Source: Streptomyces sp. CG1 (GTDB lineage Bacteria; Actinomycetota; Actinomycetes; Streptomycetales; Streptomycetaceae). From it: a stretch of DNA of 64,000 nucleotides. The stretch lies in contig NZ_CP163518.1 of NCBI RefSeq assembly GCF_041080625.1, forward strand, positions 4,836,001-4,900,000. The letters are read 5' to 3'. The translations under genes were made by a program, and so were the position numbers. Below the pieces are notes generated by a model. It made no database searches. It was not told where the DNA came from and saw nothing but the letters and a program-made list of their open reading frames with translations. This document shows, piece by piece, positions 15,818-24,698 of this stretch. The stretch's first letter is position 1. Each line of letters begins with the position of its first letter.

Positions 15818-16741
15818 ATGACCTCCGCTGAACTGCGCAGCCAGTTGGCTTCCCTGACCACCGAGGCATTCCGTCCCGAGCTCGCCGACATCGACCGCCT
15901 GCCCACCCTCGACATCGCCCGCCTGATGAACGGCGAGGACGCCGCCGTATCCACCGCAGTGGCGGCCCAGCTGCCCCGGATCGCCGCCGCCATCGACGCC
16001 ATCGCCGCACGCATGGCGAACGGCGGCCGGCTGATCTACGCCGGTGCCGGTACCGCCGGGCGGCTGGGCGTGCTGGACGCCTCCGAGTGCCCGCCCACCT
16101 TCAACACCGATCCCGGGCAGGTCGTCGGCCTGATCGCGGGCGGACCCACGGCCATGGTCACCTCGGTGGAGGGCGCCGAGGACTCGGGGGAGCTGGCCCG
16201 GCAGGACCTGGACGCGCTGAAACTCGTCCCCGCCGACACCGTTGTCGGCATCTCCGCCTCCGGCCGCACCCCCTACGCGATCGGCGCCGTCGAGCACGCC
16301 CGCGCGCTGGGTGCCCTGACCGTCGGCCTGTCCTGCAACACGGACAGCGCGCTCGCGGCCGCCGCCGAGCACGGCATCGAGGTCGTCGTGGGTCCCGAGC
16401 TGATCACCGGGTCCACCCGGCTGAAGGCCGGCACGGCCCAGAAGCTGGTCCTCAACATGCTCTCGACGATCACGATGATCCGGCTCGGCAAGACCTACGG
16501 GAATCTGATGGTCGACGTACGGGCGTCGAACGACAAGCTCCGCGCCCGCTCCCGCCGGATCGTGTCCCTGGCCACGGGCGCCCCGGACACGGAGATCGAG
16601 GCGGCGCTCACCGAGTCCGGCGGGGAAGTGAAGAACGCCATCCTCGCCCTCCTCGCCGGCGTCGACGGCCCGACGGCCGCCCGCCTTCTGGAGGAGTCCG
16701 GCGGGCATCTGCGTGCCGCGCTGGCGCACGCGCCCCGCTGA
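15818..16741 (+). CDS. murQ: N-acetylmuramic acid 6-phosphate etherase
   Basis: MurQ cleaves the lactyl ether of MurNAc-6-phosphate to give GlcNAc-6-phosphate and D-lactate, so peptidoglycan sugar enters the GlcNAc pathway. The 307-residue protein starts MTSAELRSQLASLTTEAFRP and has a SIS domain with GGRLIYAGAGTAGRLGVLDASECPPTF split over about residues 68-95, the family fingerprint, plus GISASGRTPY (about 147) and the C-terminal NMLSTITMIRLGKTYGNLMV region. Its length is normal. It sits between the RpiR regulator and a PTS permease, and its product feeds nagA, which lies 21 kb away in this window. Confidence 0.92.
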   Translation: MTSAELRSQLASLTTEAFRPELADIDRLPTLDIARLMNGEDAAVSTAVAAQLPRIAAAIDAIAARMANGGRLIYAGAGTAGRLGVLDASECPPTFNTDPGQVVGLIAGGPTAMVTSVEGAEDSGELARQDLDALKLVPADTVVGISASGRTPYAIGAVEHARALGALTVGLSCNTDSALAAAAEHGIEVVVGPELITGSTRLKAGTAQKLVLNMLSTITMIRLGKTYGNLMVDVRASNDKLRARSRRIVSLATGAPDTEIEAALTESGGEVKNAILALLAGVDGPTAARLLEESGGHLRAALAHAPR

Positions 16742-16757
16742 CCCGCACGCTCGGGGC

Positions 16758-18212
16758 GTGCGCAACGACCACCCCGTTCCCCCCGCCTCCCCTGACCCCG
16801 CCGCCACCGCGACCGCCGTCCTCGACCGGGTCGGCGGTCCGGCCAACGTCACCTCCGTGGCCCACTGCATGACCCGCCTCCGGCTGGCCCTCGCCGATCC
16901 GGCGGCGGCGGACGAGGCGGGACTGCGGGCCTTGCCCGGTGTGGTGGGCGTGGTGGCCGACGGGCCCGCCTGGCAGATCGTGCTCGGGCCCGGGGCGGTC
17001 GACGAGGTCACGGCGGAGGTGGCGGCACGGGTCGCGGCCGGACAAGCAAGCGTCCACGGCGCCGAGTTGGGCGACAGCGCCGCATCGCGGAACGGAGCCG
17101 ACGTGAGGGACGCCCTGCGGCGCCGCAACGCCGCCCCGCTCAAGACCGCCCTGCGCCGCGTCGCGAACGTCTTCGTACCGCTCATCCCCGCCCTGATCGG
17201 CTGCGGCATCCTGTCCGGCGTCAACGGGCTGCTGCTGAACACCGGTTGGCTGCCCGGCCTCACCCCGGCCCTGTCGGCCGTCGCGTCGGCCTTCCTGGCG
17301 CTGATCGCGGTGTTCGTCGGCCTCAACGCGGCGAAGGAGTTCGGCGGCACCCCCGTACTGGGCGGCGCCGTCGCGGCCGTCGTCGTCCACCCGGGCGTGG
17401 CCAAGGTGACGGTGTTCGGGACGCACCTCGCACCCGGACAGGGCGGGGTGCTCGGCGCGCTGGCTGCGGCGCTGCTCGCGACCCGGGTGGAGAAGTGGGT
17501 ACGGGGCCGGGTGCCGGGCGCGCTGGACGTCCTGCTCACGCCCACGGTCACCGTCCTCGTCTCCGGCCTGGTGACGCTGTACGGCCTGATGTACGCGGCC
17601 GGTGCGGTGGCGACGGCGATCGGCACGGCGGCGAACTGGCTCCTCGCCACCGCCGGGGCGGCCGCCGGACTGCTCCTCGGCGGCCTCTTCCTGCCCCTGG
17701 TCATGCTGGGCCTGCACCAGGCCCTCATCCCCATCCACACCACCCTCATCGAGCAGCAGGGCTACACCGTGCTGCTCCCCCTGCTCGCCATGGCCGGCGC
17801 GGGCCAGGTGGGCGCGGCGCTCGCGGTGTACGTCCGGCTGCGCCACGACGTCGCCCACGACTCCCTGCGCACGACGATCCGCTCGGCCCTCCCGGCCGGT
17901 CTGCTCGGCGTCGGCGAACCGCTGATCTACGGCGTCTCGCTTCCCCTCGGCCGGCCTTTCCTGACCGCCTGCGCGGGCGGGGCGGCGGGCGGGGGCTTCG
18001 TCGGCTTCTTCGCGATGCTCGGCACCAAGGTCGGCGCGACGGCGATCGGTCCCTCGGGCTGGGCGCTGTTCCCGCTGCTGACCGGGAACCGGGGCCCGGC
18101 GGTGGCGGTGGCGGTCTACGCGGGCGGGCTGTTCACCGGGTACGCGGTCGGCTTCGCGGCCACCTACCTCTTCGGCTTCCCACGCCGTCCCCGTGTGGCC
18201 GCACCCGCGTGA
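16758..18212 (+). CDS. PTS EIIBC permease of the glucose superfamily (candidate MurNAc transporter)
   Basis: This protein imports and phosphorylates a sugar, probably MurNAc by gene context (MurP-like). The N-terminal EIIB domain (about residues 15-90) has the phosphorylated cysteine in TSVAHCMTRLRLAL. The EIIC domain (about 125-480) has ten or so hydrophobic segments, including VANVFVPLIPALIGCGILSG and the sugar-site motif GVGEPLIYGVSLPLGRPF. No EIIA domain is fused, so a separate EIIA is needed. Start GTG 16758 is 16 bases after murQ. With the regulator and murQ it makes a compact three-gene utilisation operon. Substrate is inferred, not shown. Confidence 0.85.
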   Translation: MRNDHPVPPASPDPAATATAVLDRVGGPANVTSVAHCMTRLRLALADPAAADEAGLRALPGVVGVVADGPAWQIVLGPGAVDEVTAEVAARVAAGQASVHGAELGDSAASRNGADVRDALRRRNAAPLKTALRRVANVFVPLIPALIGCGILSGVNGLLLNTGWLPGLTPALSAVASAFLALIAVFVGLNAAKEFGGTPVLGGAVAAVVVHPGVAKVTVFGTHLAPGQGGVLGALAAALLATRVEKWVRGRVPGALDVLLTPTVTVLVSGLVTLYGLMYAAGAVATAIGTAANWLLATAGAAAGLLLGGLFLPLVMLGLHQALIPIHTTLIEQQGYTVLLPLLAMAGAGQVGAALAVYVRLRHDVAHDSLRTTIRSALPAGLLGVGEPLIYGVSLPLGRPFLTACAGGAAGGGFVGFFAMLGTKVGATAIGPSGWALFPLLTGNRGPAVAVAVYAGGLFTGYAVGFAATYLFGFPRRPRVAAPA

Positions 18213-18241
18213 CATACCGCCCGACCGGTCGTTCCCCGGGC

Positions 18242-18472
18242 ATGATGAAGAAGCTCCTGGCCACGGCCGTCCTCGCCCTGTCCGTCGCCGCCCTGGCCGC
18301 CCCCGCCCACGCCGACGACCGCGAGTTGGACACCGATTCCGTGACCTGTACCGGCAACCTCAACGTACTTCCCGTTCTCCAGCCCACCTCGCCGCTGGCG
18401 CTGGCGGCCGGTGCCATCGCCGCCGTCCCCGTGTGCGGGGCGGGCAGCACCCTCAGCCAGCTCCACGGCTGA
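18242..18472 (+). CDS. Small secreted protein of unknown function
   Basis: This 76-residue product has a textbook Sec signal (MMKKLLATAVLALSVAALAA, cleavage likely after AHA). The mature part of about 50 residues has two cysteines, VTCTGNLNVLPVLQ and VPVCGAGSTL, that could form a disulfide. Small Streptomyces secreted proteins of this size occur on aerial hyphae, but it lacks the chaplin repeat. The start may be 18242 or 18245. It lies 29 bases after the PTS gene but is probably separate. Confidence 0.7.
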   Translation: MMKKLLATAVLALSVAALAAPAHADDRELDTDSVTCTGNLNVLPVLQPTSPLALAAGAIAAVPVCGAGSTLSQLHG

Positions 18473-18490
18473 CGACTCGGCGCCGGTTGT

Positions 18491-19168
18491 TCAGCGGCCT
18501 CGCGGAGCGGCAGGGGCACGCCAGACGAGGCTGTAACGCCAGAACAGCCGGCGTCGTAGCCGTGCACCGGGCATCAGCCGGGCCGCCTCACGGCCGATCT
18601 CGTCGAAGGTCAGCTCCGGGTCACGTGTGAGGGCGGTCATCGAGACCGGCCGGTGCGCCGTGGCCCGCCCCCGGTTCTTCGCCCACCCCATCAGCAGGTT
18701 GAGGGGTACGGCCGCCAGCCCGATCGCGTCGTCGAGGGCGCCCTCGGGCCGGGCGCAGCCGACGACCACCAGGGTGCCGCCGGGGGCGAGTTCGCGCCGG
18801 AAGCGGGTGAGGGTGTCGGCGCAGGGGAGGTGGTGCAGAACGGCGACGCAGGTGATGACGTCGTAGGGGCCGGCGGGAAGGCCTTGGGGGGCGGTGGCGC
18901 GGGTGTAGGTGACCGGGGCGGTCGGGTCCGTCGCCTCCCGTGCTCTGTCCAGGATCCGGGGATCGGCGTCCACCCCTACGACCGACTCAGCGCGCCCGGC
19001 CAGCCGCCGTACCAGATCCCCGCTGCCGCAGCCCACGTCCAGGGCGCTGCCGAACCGGCGCGGCAACTGCCGTAGCAGCCAAGGGTGATAGTGCGCGTTG
19101 TGGTCCCAGGGGTGGGCCGCGTTGAAACGGTGGAGGGCCTGCACCAGCCGGCTCGGCAGTGTCGTCAC
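18491..19168 (-). CDS. Class I SAM-dependent methyltransferase
   Basis: The 225-residue protein from GTG 19168 has the SAM-binding motif I SALDVGCGSGDLVRRLAG (about residues 43-60), motif II VVGVDADPRILDRAR, and the post-motif region DVITCVAVLHHLPCADTLTRF. It is a Methyltransf_11/25-type enzyme. The acceptor is unknown. The C-terminal part (MGWAKNRGRATAHRPVSMT) is typical of a Streptomyces subfamily of small-molecule methyltransferases. It diverges from a hypothetical gene across a short region with three imperfect repeats. Confidence 0.82.
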   Translation of the reverse strand: MTTLPSRLVQALHRFNAAHPWDHNAHYHPWLLRQLPRRFGSALDVGCGSGDLVRRLAGRAESVVGVDADPRILDRAREATDPTAPVTYTRATAPQGLPAGPYDVITCVAVLHHLPCADTLTRFRRELAPGGTLVVVGCARPEGALDDAIGLAAVPLNLLMGWAKNRGRATAHRPVSMTALTRDPELTFDEIGREAARLMPGARLRRRLFWRYSLVWRAPAAPRGR

Positions 19169-19195
19169 GCGGCCAGTCCACCACGAGCGAGGACC

Positions 19196-19252
19196 ACCGG
19201 GGAACGATCTCCGCAGGACACCGGGGGAACGATCATCGCTGGACACCGGGGC
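19196..19252. repeat. Three imperfect 24-25-bp direct repeats in a divergent promoter
   Basis: ACCGGGG recurs at 19196, 19220 and 19245. The first two copies continue as GGAACGATC plus similar sequence (TCCGCAGG, ATCGCTGG). The repeats sit between two divergent genes and may be an operator. No regulator is identified. Confidence 0.5.
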
Positions 19253-19275
19253 CGGAAAGGTGTACCCAGGCGACC

Positions 19276-19854
19276 ATGAACCACGCCCAGCTCGCCGCCC
19301 TCGGAAGGGCGCTCCGGCTCCTCGGGGAGCACGGGGAGGCCCTCACCGCCGACACCCCGGACACCCGGCTGCACGAGATCAAGGCGGATCTGCGCCGGGC
19401 GCTCGACCTGGTGGAGGAGAGCGCCGGGAACAGCGCGCCCGCCACGCGGTGTGCCGAGCATCCGCAGGGGCCCGTGGACGAGAGCGCGCCCGATCTGTGC
19501 CTGCTCTGCGAGACCCGGCGCCGGGCCGCCCGCCGCTCGGAGTTCCAGGGCGGGCGGGCCGAGCCCGCGCCCGTCGCCACCGCGCCCTCCCGGTACGGCG
19601 TCCGCGCCGACCGGCCCCAGCCGCAGCAGCGCTGGCTGCCGGAGGCGTGGAGCGGGCAGGAGTGGCAGCTGTGCGGCACGCCCCGGCGGGACCGGCGCGA
19701 GGCCGAGGCGTATCTCGCCGCCCAGCGGCGCTCGTCCCGGCCCGCGATGGCCTACCGGCTCGTGCACGAATTCACCGACTACGAGGTGCTGCGGGTGTGG
19801 GGCACACCGGTGCACGTCGACATCGAGCCCATGGGGAACATGGGAAACCTGTAG
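19276..19854 (+). CDS. Hypothetical protein with a possible zinc-binding CxxC segment
   Basis: This 192-residue product starts MNHAQLAALGRALRLLGEHG. A helical N-terminal part (1-60) is followed by CAEHPQGP and DLCLLCETRRRAARR (about residues 73-105), which looks like a small metal site, then a proline/glutamine-rich stretch and a C-terminal domain with WLPEAWSGQEWQLCGTPRRD and MAYRLVHEFTDYEVLRVWG. I do not recognise the family. The gene is on the opposite strand to both neighbours. Confidence 0.68.
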   Translation: MNHAQLAALGRALRLLGEHGEALTADTPDTRLHEIKADLRRALDLVEESAGNSAPATRCAEHPQGPVDESAPDLCLLCETRRRAARRSEFQGGRAEPAPVATAPSRYGVRADRPQPQQRWLPEAWSGQEWQLCGTPRRDRREAEAYLAAQRRSSRPAMAYRLVHEFTDYEVLRVWGTPVHVDIEPMGNMGNL

Positions 19855-19865
19855 CGCCCCCGCCG

Positions 19866-21422
19866 TCAGCCCAGCAGGGGCAAGGGCGGGAAGTCGTACC
19901 CCTCCCACAGAAGCCTGCTCTTCTCCTCCGGGTACGGCGCCACCTCCGGCTCCGCGTCCAGGACCTGGACCAGCCGGGAGTGCGGGTCGTAGACCGGCCA
20001 GCCGGGGTCGCTGGTCCGGGCGAACGCCGTCCAGGCGCGGTGGAAGAAGGACGTGAGCCGCTCCGCCTCCGGTGTGGGTCTGCCGCCGAGGAAGACAAGA
20101 GCGCCGAGGTCCGCGCCGTACGTGCCGAAGAGCAGCGGGATGTCCAGGGCGTGGCAGGCGCCCAGCTCGCCGCCGCCGTCGGGAGCCGGCCAGGTCAGTT
20201 CGTACACGTGCGCACGGCCGCCGCCCGCGTGCTGGGCCTCCGCGAGGCGCAGGGTCGGCAGCGCGAACAGCCAGTCGGTCTGGACGCGTGCGAAGAGCTG
20301 CTCGGCGGAGGCGCCCGGGAAGGCGGCGCGGTAGGCCTTCTCGCCCGTCTCACCGCCCGGCGCGTACATCCGCAGGGCCGCCGTCGCCAGGTCGTCCGTG
20401 ACCTTGCCGTACAGGCCCGCCATGACCAGGAACAGACGGTACTCGTCGCGGTTGTGGCCGACGAGGAGGTCGATGTCCCGCGCCGCGCCGGAGGCGAGGG
20501 CCTGCCAGGGGGTGCTGGGGAGGATCTCGCCGTCGACGACCGGGCCGAAGGGGACGGTGGTGGGGGCCACCTGGCCCCAACGGCCGGTGTACTGCACCAT
20601 CTTGGTGCCCAGCGCCGCGCCCGCCTCGGTGAGCCGCTGCGGCGCCACCGTCGCCAGGTCGGCCGCCGTGGGCTCGAGGTCCGCCTCGGCCGCCAGTGCC
20701 GCCGCTATGTCGCGCGCCAGGTCGGCGGAGAAGAACGTGCCGGGCGCGCTCTGGGCCACCGCGCGCCGGAACAGCCCCCGCGCTCTGGGCATCGCCAGCA
20801 GGGCGGCGACGGAACCCGCGCCCGGCGACTCGCCGAAGACCGTGACCTGGGCGGGGTCACCGCCGAACGCGGCGATGTTCTCCTGGACCCAATCCAGGGC
20901 CGCCACCTGGTCCAGCAGCCCACTGTTGGCCGGGGCGCCCGCCCAGAGGGCGAAACCCTCCATGCCCAGGCGGTAGTTGAGGGTGACGACCACGACGTCA
21001 CCGGCGCGGGCGAGATGCTGGGCGTCGTAACCCGGCTGGCCGGAGTGGCCCAGCTTGAACGCGCCGCCGTGGATCCACACCATCACCGGGCGGGCGGGCG
21101 GTGGAGGGGTCCGGATCCGGGGTCCAGACGTTGACCGTCAGCCACTCGTCGCTCTGCGGGGGCGGGAGCGGGAGCGTGCGTCCGACGAAGCCCGTCTCCT
21201 GCGGGGGCGGCGGCCCGAAGGCGTACGCCTCCCGGACGCCGTCCCAGGGGCCGGGGCGGCCGCGGGGCCTGAAAGCGGGCCGGGCCGACGGGAGGTGCGG
21301 CGAAGGGTATGCCCCGGAACACCCGACAGACCCTGCTCACGCAGGCCACGCACCGCGCCGGAGGCGGTGCGCACCACGGGCCCGTCGGCGTCCGGGGTTA
21401 CCTGGGACTGACTCGTCGTCAT
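19866..21422 (-). pseudogene. Type B carboxylesterase, broken by three single-base insertions near its 5' end
   Basis: The 3' part (19866-21086) encodes 406 residues of an alpha/beta-hydrolase carboxylesterase: MVWIHGGAFKLGHSG oxyanion region, nucleophile elbow VFGESPGAGS, and catalytic-site GHNRDEYRLF. The 5' part starts at ATG 21422 (MTTSQSQVTPDADGPVVRTA) but leaves frame before FRGIPFAAPPVGPARF, again after PRPPRP (before WDGVREAYAF), and a third time before VMVWIHGG. Each shift is explained by one extra base in a G or C run (near 21324, 21248 and 21087). Together they restore the frame. The full protein would be about 518 residues. The insertions are either real decay or homopolymer sequencing error. 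Confidence 0.8.
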
Positions 21423-21510
21423 GGCTCGCTCGCTCCTCGCTGCCGAACTGCTCATCACGACAACGCACGACGACGATCACAAGTGCCCGACCGGAGAGGC
21501 CGGATGGGGA

Positions 21511-22638
21511 TCAGCTGAGAGTCTTCACGGCGGCCGCGTCGTACGGCTTCAGCTCGTCGAAGCGGTCGGCGAGCACCTTGGCCGCCCACTCCGGGTCCTG
21601 GAGCAGCGCGCGGCCGACGGCGACCATGTCGAACTCATCGGCCTCCAGCCGGTCGAGGAGATTGTCGATGCCCTGCACCGGGGAGCCCTCGCCCTGGAAG
21701 GCGTTGACGAAGTCGCCGTCGAGGCCGACCGAGCCGACGGTGATGACCTGCTTGCCGGTGATCTTCTTGGTCCAGCCGGCCAGGTTCAGGTCCGAGCCGT
21801 CGAACTCCGGCAGCCAGTAGCGGCGGGTGGAGGCGTGGAAGACGTCGACGCCGGCCGCGGCGAGCGGGGTCAGGATGGCCTCCAGCTCCTCGGGGGTCTC
21901 GGCGAGCCGGGCGGTGTAGTCCTGCTGCTTCCACTGCGAGTAGCGGAAGATGACCGGGAACTCCGGCGAGACGGCCTCACGGACCGCCGCGACGATCTCC
22001 GCGGAGAACTTCGTCCGGGCGACCGGGTCGCCGCCGTAGGCGTCGGTCCGGCGGTTGGTGCCCTCCCACAGGAACTGGTCGAGGAGGTAGCCGTGGGCGC
22101 CGTGCAGCTCCACGCCGTCGAAACCGATGCGCTCGGCGTCGGCGGCGGCCTTGGCGAACGCGCCGATGACGGCGTCCAGGTCACCCTGGGTCATGGCCTT
22201 GCCGGTGGCCTCGGCTCCTGCGCCGACCAGCCCGGACGGTCCCATCGCGGGAGCGTCCGGGTAGGGAGCGTCACCGTCCTTGCGGACCATGCCGATGTGC
22301 CAGAGCTGCGGGACGATGGTGCCGCCCGCCGCGTGCACGTCCTCGGCGACCTTCGCCCAGCCGGCCAGCTGCTCCTCGCCGTGGAACCGCGGCACCCGGT
22401 CGCTCTGGCCCGCCGACTCGTGGCCGACGTACGTCCCCTCGGTGACGATCAGCCCGACACCGGCGGCGGCACGACGGGCGTAGTACGACCGCACGTCCTC
22501 GCCCGGGACACCGCCCGGGGAGAACATCCGGGTCATCGGCGCCATCACGATCCGGTTGGGGACGGTGAGGCCGTTGAGCGCGATCGGACGGGAGAGTATC
22601 TGGGCCGCGCGGGAGGCGGGGGGCGTGGTGACGGTCAC
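21511..22638 (-). CDS. Old yellow enzyme family NADH:flavin oxidoreductase
   Basis: This FMN enzyme reduces activated double bonds with NAD(P)H. Natural substrates are unknown. The 375-residue TIM barrel has the N-terminal LTVPNRIVMAPMTRMFSPGG (about residues 24-43), the EGTYVGHESAGQSDRVPRFHG region, the active-site-bearing GFDGVELHGAHGYLLDQFLW, NRRTDAYGG, and the phosphate-binding VGSVGLDGDF and VAVGRALLQDPEW. Length is normal. The upstream region 22639-22710 has a palindromic GGTTAACC and ACCGGTCGGTAT that resemble TetR-family operators, but no TetR gene is adjacent. Confidence 0.88.
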   Translation of the reverse strand: MTVTTPPASRAAQILSRPIALNGLTVPNRIVMAPMTRMFSPGGVPGEDVRSYYARRAAAGVGLIVTEGTYVGHESAGQSDRVPRFHGEEQLAGWAKVAEDVHAAGGTIVPQLWHIGMVRKDGDAPYPDAPAMGPSGLVGAGAEATGKAMTQGDLDAVIGAFAKAAADAERIGFDGVELHGAHGYLLDQFLWEGTNRRTDAYGGDPVARTKFSAEIVAAVREAVSPEFPVIFRYSQWKQQDYTARLAETPEELEAILTPLAAAGVDVFHASTRRYWLPEFDGSDLNLAGWTKKITGKQVITVGSVGLDGDFVNAFQGEGSPVQGIDNLLDRLEADEFDMVAVGRALLQDPEWAAKVLADRFDELKPYDAAAVKTLS

Positions 22639-22841
22639 GTGGGGGCTCCTCGTGATGACGTGGTTGAGCGAGCGGCGTGGTTAACCGGTCGGTATGTGAA
22701 CATGCATTGTTGCAGCTCCTTAAGTAATCGCCTATGCGGTGCCACACATTCCGCCCCGGGGAAAGCCGTCACGTGACACCGCTCACTCCTGGCCGCCGCG
22801 GATGGGGCGGAGCTGGATTCGGCCGCCTACGGGCGTACGGC

Positions 22842-23075
22842 TCACGCGTCACCGCCCTTCGCGCGAAGGGCCGCCGCCAGCTTCGAGGCGACGCCGATGT
22901 TGCAGCGGCCCAGGTCGACCAGGGCGTACGGATGCCCGTGGGCGCCGCTCACCGGGTCGATCCGCAGCGACGGCAGGATGATCCCGACGCCGCGCAGGGC
23001 CTCACGCAGCCGCTCCACAGCCTCCTCGACCGTCCGGGCGGGCCGCTCATCGGCAGCCGTTTCCTTCGCCTCCAT
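22842..23075 (-). CDS. Small protein divergent from the WhiJ-like regulator
   Basis: The 77-residue product starts MEAKETAADERPARTVEEAV with GGAGGG 9 bases upstream of ATG 23075. Its C-terminal half, SGAHGHPYALVDLGRCNIGV then ASKLAAALRAK, is of a type often found next to DUF5753 helix-turn-helix genes in Streptomyces. The function is unknown. The divergent start region of 115 bases is shared with the regulator. Confidence 0.72.
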   Translation of the reverse strand: MEAKETAADERPARTVEEAVERLREALRGVGIILPSLRIDPVSGAHGHPYALVDLGRCNIGVASKLAAALRAKGGDA

Positions 23076-23190
23076 TGCGCCAATCCCTCCACGCTGAGTG
23101 TTCACGTTCACCACACAGCGTGGCCGTCAGCGCCCTAACCTGGCCAGAGACGGCGCCCCAACAAACTCTGCTGTCAGATCGGGAGTTGCC

Positions 23191-24030
23191 ATGGCAGGAC
23201 CGAAGGACCTCGACCCGTCGTCATCACCGCGCGCCTTGCTGGGGGCCGAGTTACGGCACGCTCGGGAGCGGACGGGGTGGAGTCAGGAGGAGCTGGGCCG
23301 ACGGCTGTTCGTGAGCGGGTCGTTCATCGGGCAGCTGGAGTCGGGGACTCGGCGGATGCGGCCGGAGTTTGCGGTGATGCTGGACGACGTCCTGGAGACG
23401 GGGGGTTTCTTCAAGCGGAACTGCAAGGCTGCGGCCAGGCCGAAGTATCAGGAGCACTTCGAGGACGTGGTGGAGTCGGAGGCTCAGGCCACGATGATCA
23501 GGCACTACGCGCCGCTCCTGATCCCCGGGCTGCTCCAGACGCCGGCGTATGCACGGGCTGTGGACCGCGTGTGGGCTCCGATGGCGCCGGAGGAGACCAT
23601 CGAGGAGTGGGTACAGGGCCGCTTGGAGAGGGCCCGTCTGCTCGACCACCCAACAAAGCCTATGTTTTGGGCGGTACTTGACGAGGCGGCACTGCATCGG
23701 AAGATCGGCAGCCCGGCGGTAATGGCGGAGGCTCTGCGCCATATCGCCGGTCTGGCCCGCCGGAACCGGATCATCATGCAGGTACTGCCGTTCAGCGCGG
23801 GTGCGCACCCGGCGATGCGGGGCGCCATGAAGCTGATGGAGTTCACGGAGGGTCCTCCACTGGTCTACTTGGAAGGACTGCGCGGCGGACGCCTGGAGGA
23901 CGACCCGGCCACCGTCGCCCAACTGAGGTTCACGTACGACCTCCTCGTGGCCTCGGCGCTCTCGCAGGAGGAGTCCCTGGCTCTGATCGAGGCGTTGGCC
24001 CAGGATTACGCCCATGAGGTACATCCCTGA
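23191..24030 (+). CDS. WhiJ-like XRE-family regulator with DUF5753
   Basis: This 279-residue protein starts at ATG 23191 (GGGAG six bases upstream). The helix-turn-helix (about residues 14-70: LGAELRHARERTGWSQEELG, then VSGSFIGQLESGTRR) is followed by the DUF5753 domain (about 95-270) with MIRHYAPLLIPGLLQTPAYA, the hallmark of the family. Streptomyces has dozens of such regulators. WhiJ and similar loci pair them with a DUF397 protein, as here, and affect development. The next gene overlaps its end by 17 bases, so the two form a coupled pair. Confidence 0.88.
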   Translation: MAGPKDLDPSSSPRALLGAELRHARERTGWSQEELGRRLFVSGSFIGQLESGTRRMRPEFAVMLDDVLETGGFFKRNCKAAARPKYQEHFEDVVESEAQATMIRHYAPLLIPGLLQTPAYARAVDRVWAPMAPEETIEEWVQGRLERARLLDHPTKPMFWAVLDEAALHRKIGSPAVMAEALRHIAGLARRNRIIMQVLPFSAGAHPAMRGAMKLMEFTEGPPLVYLEGLRGGRLEDDPATVAQLRFTYDLLVASALSQEESLALIEALAQDYAHEVHP

Positions 24031-24211
24031 GTACGACCTGAGCACGGCCGCATGGCGCAAGTCGCACTACAGCACAGCTGGCGACGACTGCCTGGAAGTC
24101 GCCGACGCCCACCCCGCCCTCGTCCCCGTCCGAGACTCGAAGAACCCCGAAGGACCGAAGCTCTTCTTCAGCCCGGTCACGTGGGCCGCCTTCACCGCTT
24201 CTCTCAAGTGA
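24014..24211 (+). CDS. DUF397 protein, partner of the WhiJ-like regulator
   Basis: The 65-residue product begins MRYIPEYDLSTAAWRKSHYS and has the DUF397 pattern: W-x-KS-x-YS, then GDDCLEVAD, VPVRDSKNPEGP, and the closing FSPVTWAAFTASLK. It overlaps the regulator by 17 bases. DUF397 proteins are thought to modulate their cognate XRE regulator. Its last 14 codons are the left edge of a tandem duplication, so a second copy of its tail lies at 24555-24600. Confidence 0.88.
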   Translation: MRYIPEYDLSTAAWRKSHYSTAGDDCLEVADAHPALVPVRDSKNPEGPKLFFSPVTWAAFTASLK

Positions 24212-24326
24212 CCGTTTAGGACGAGAGGGGGCTGTCACCCGTTTGGAGTAATAGCTCGCGACGGACAGCACGGGGCCTGGCCATGCTGAATGCGCCGAAC
24301 GGGGGACGCGCGGAAGGAGGAGTCCC

Positions 24327-24530
24327 ATGCGCATCCGAGGCATCATCGCCGCAGCCGTCGCCACGGCAGCCCTTGCGGGACTGGGAATCACGGGTGCCAC
24401 CACGGCTCAGGCGGCCACTCCTCAGGTCAGCGGACACCAGTGCACGGCGGGCGGCGGCTTCATCAGCGGTACCCCACAGAACGGCTTCTTCTGTGTCGGC
24501 GGGAAGTACGCCGGACAACCCATCGACTGA
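24327..24530 (+). CDS. Secreted two-cysteine peptide, copy 1
   Basis: This 67-residue precursor has a signal peptide (MRIRGIIAAAVATAALAGLG, cleavage probably after AQA) and a mature peptide of about 38 residues that starts ATPQVSGHQCTAGGGFISGT and has a second cysteine in NGFFCVGGKYAG. One disulfide is likely. The ribosome site is AAGGAGG at 24315-24321. No modification enzymes are adjacent, so I do not call it a bacteriocin. It lies right after the regulator/DUF397 pair, which may control it. Function unknown. Confidence 0.78.
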   Translation: MRIRGIIAAAVATAALAGLGITGATTAQAATPQVSGHQCTAGGGFISGTPQNGFFCVGGKYAGQPID

Positions 24531-24698
24531 TCAGCTCCCGAGGCTCAAGCCACGCTTCAGCCCGGTCACGTGGGCCGCCTTCACCGCTTCTCTCAAGTGA
24601 CCGTTTCTGTCACCCGTTTGGAGTAATAGCTCACGGACAGCACGGGGCCTGGCCATGCTGAATGCGCCGAACGGGGGACGCGCGGAAGGAGGAGTCCC

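Noticed and set aside
15569..17749. 726-residue minus-strand frame
   Set aside because: It runs antisense through murQ and the PTS gene. The sense proteins are clear, and this frame has only low-complexity Ser/Ala/Thr sequence.
22640..22710. TetR operator before the old yellow enzyme
   Set aside because: The short GGTTAACC and ACCGGTCGGT motifs are suggestive but there is no adjacent TetR gene and the symmetry is weak.
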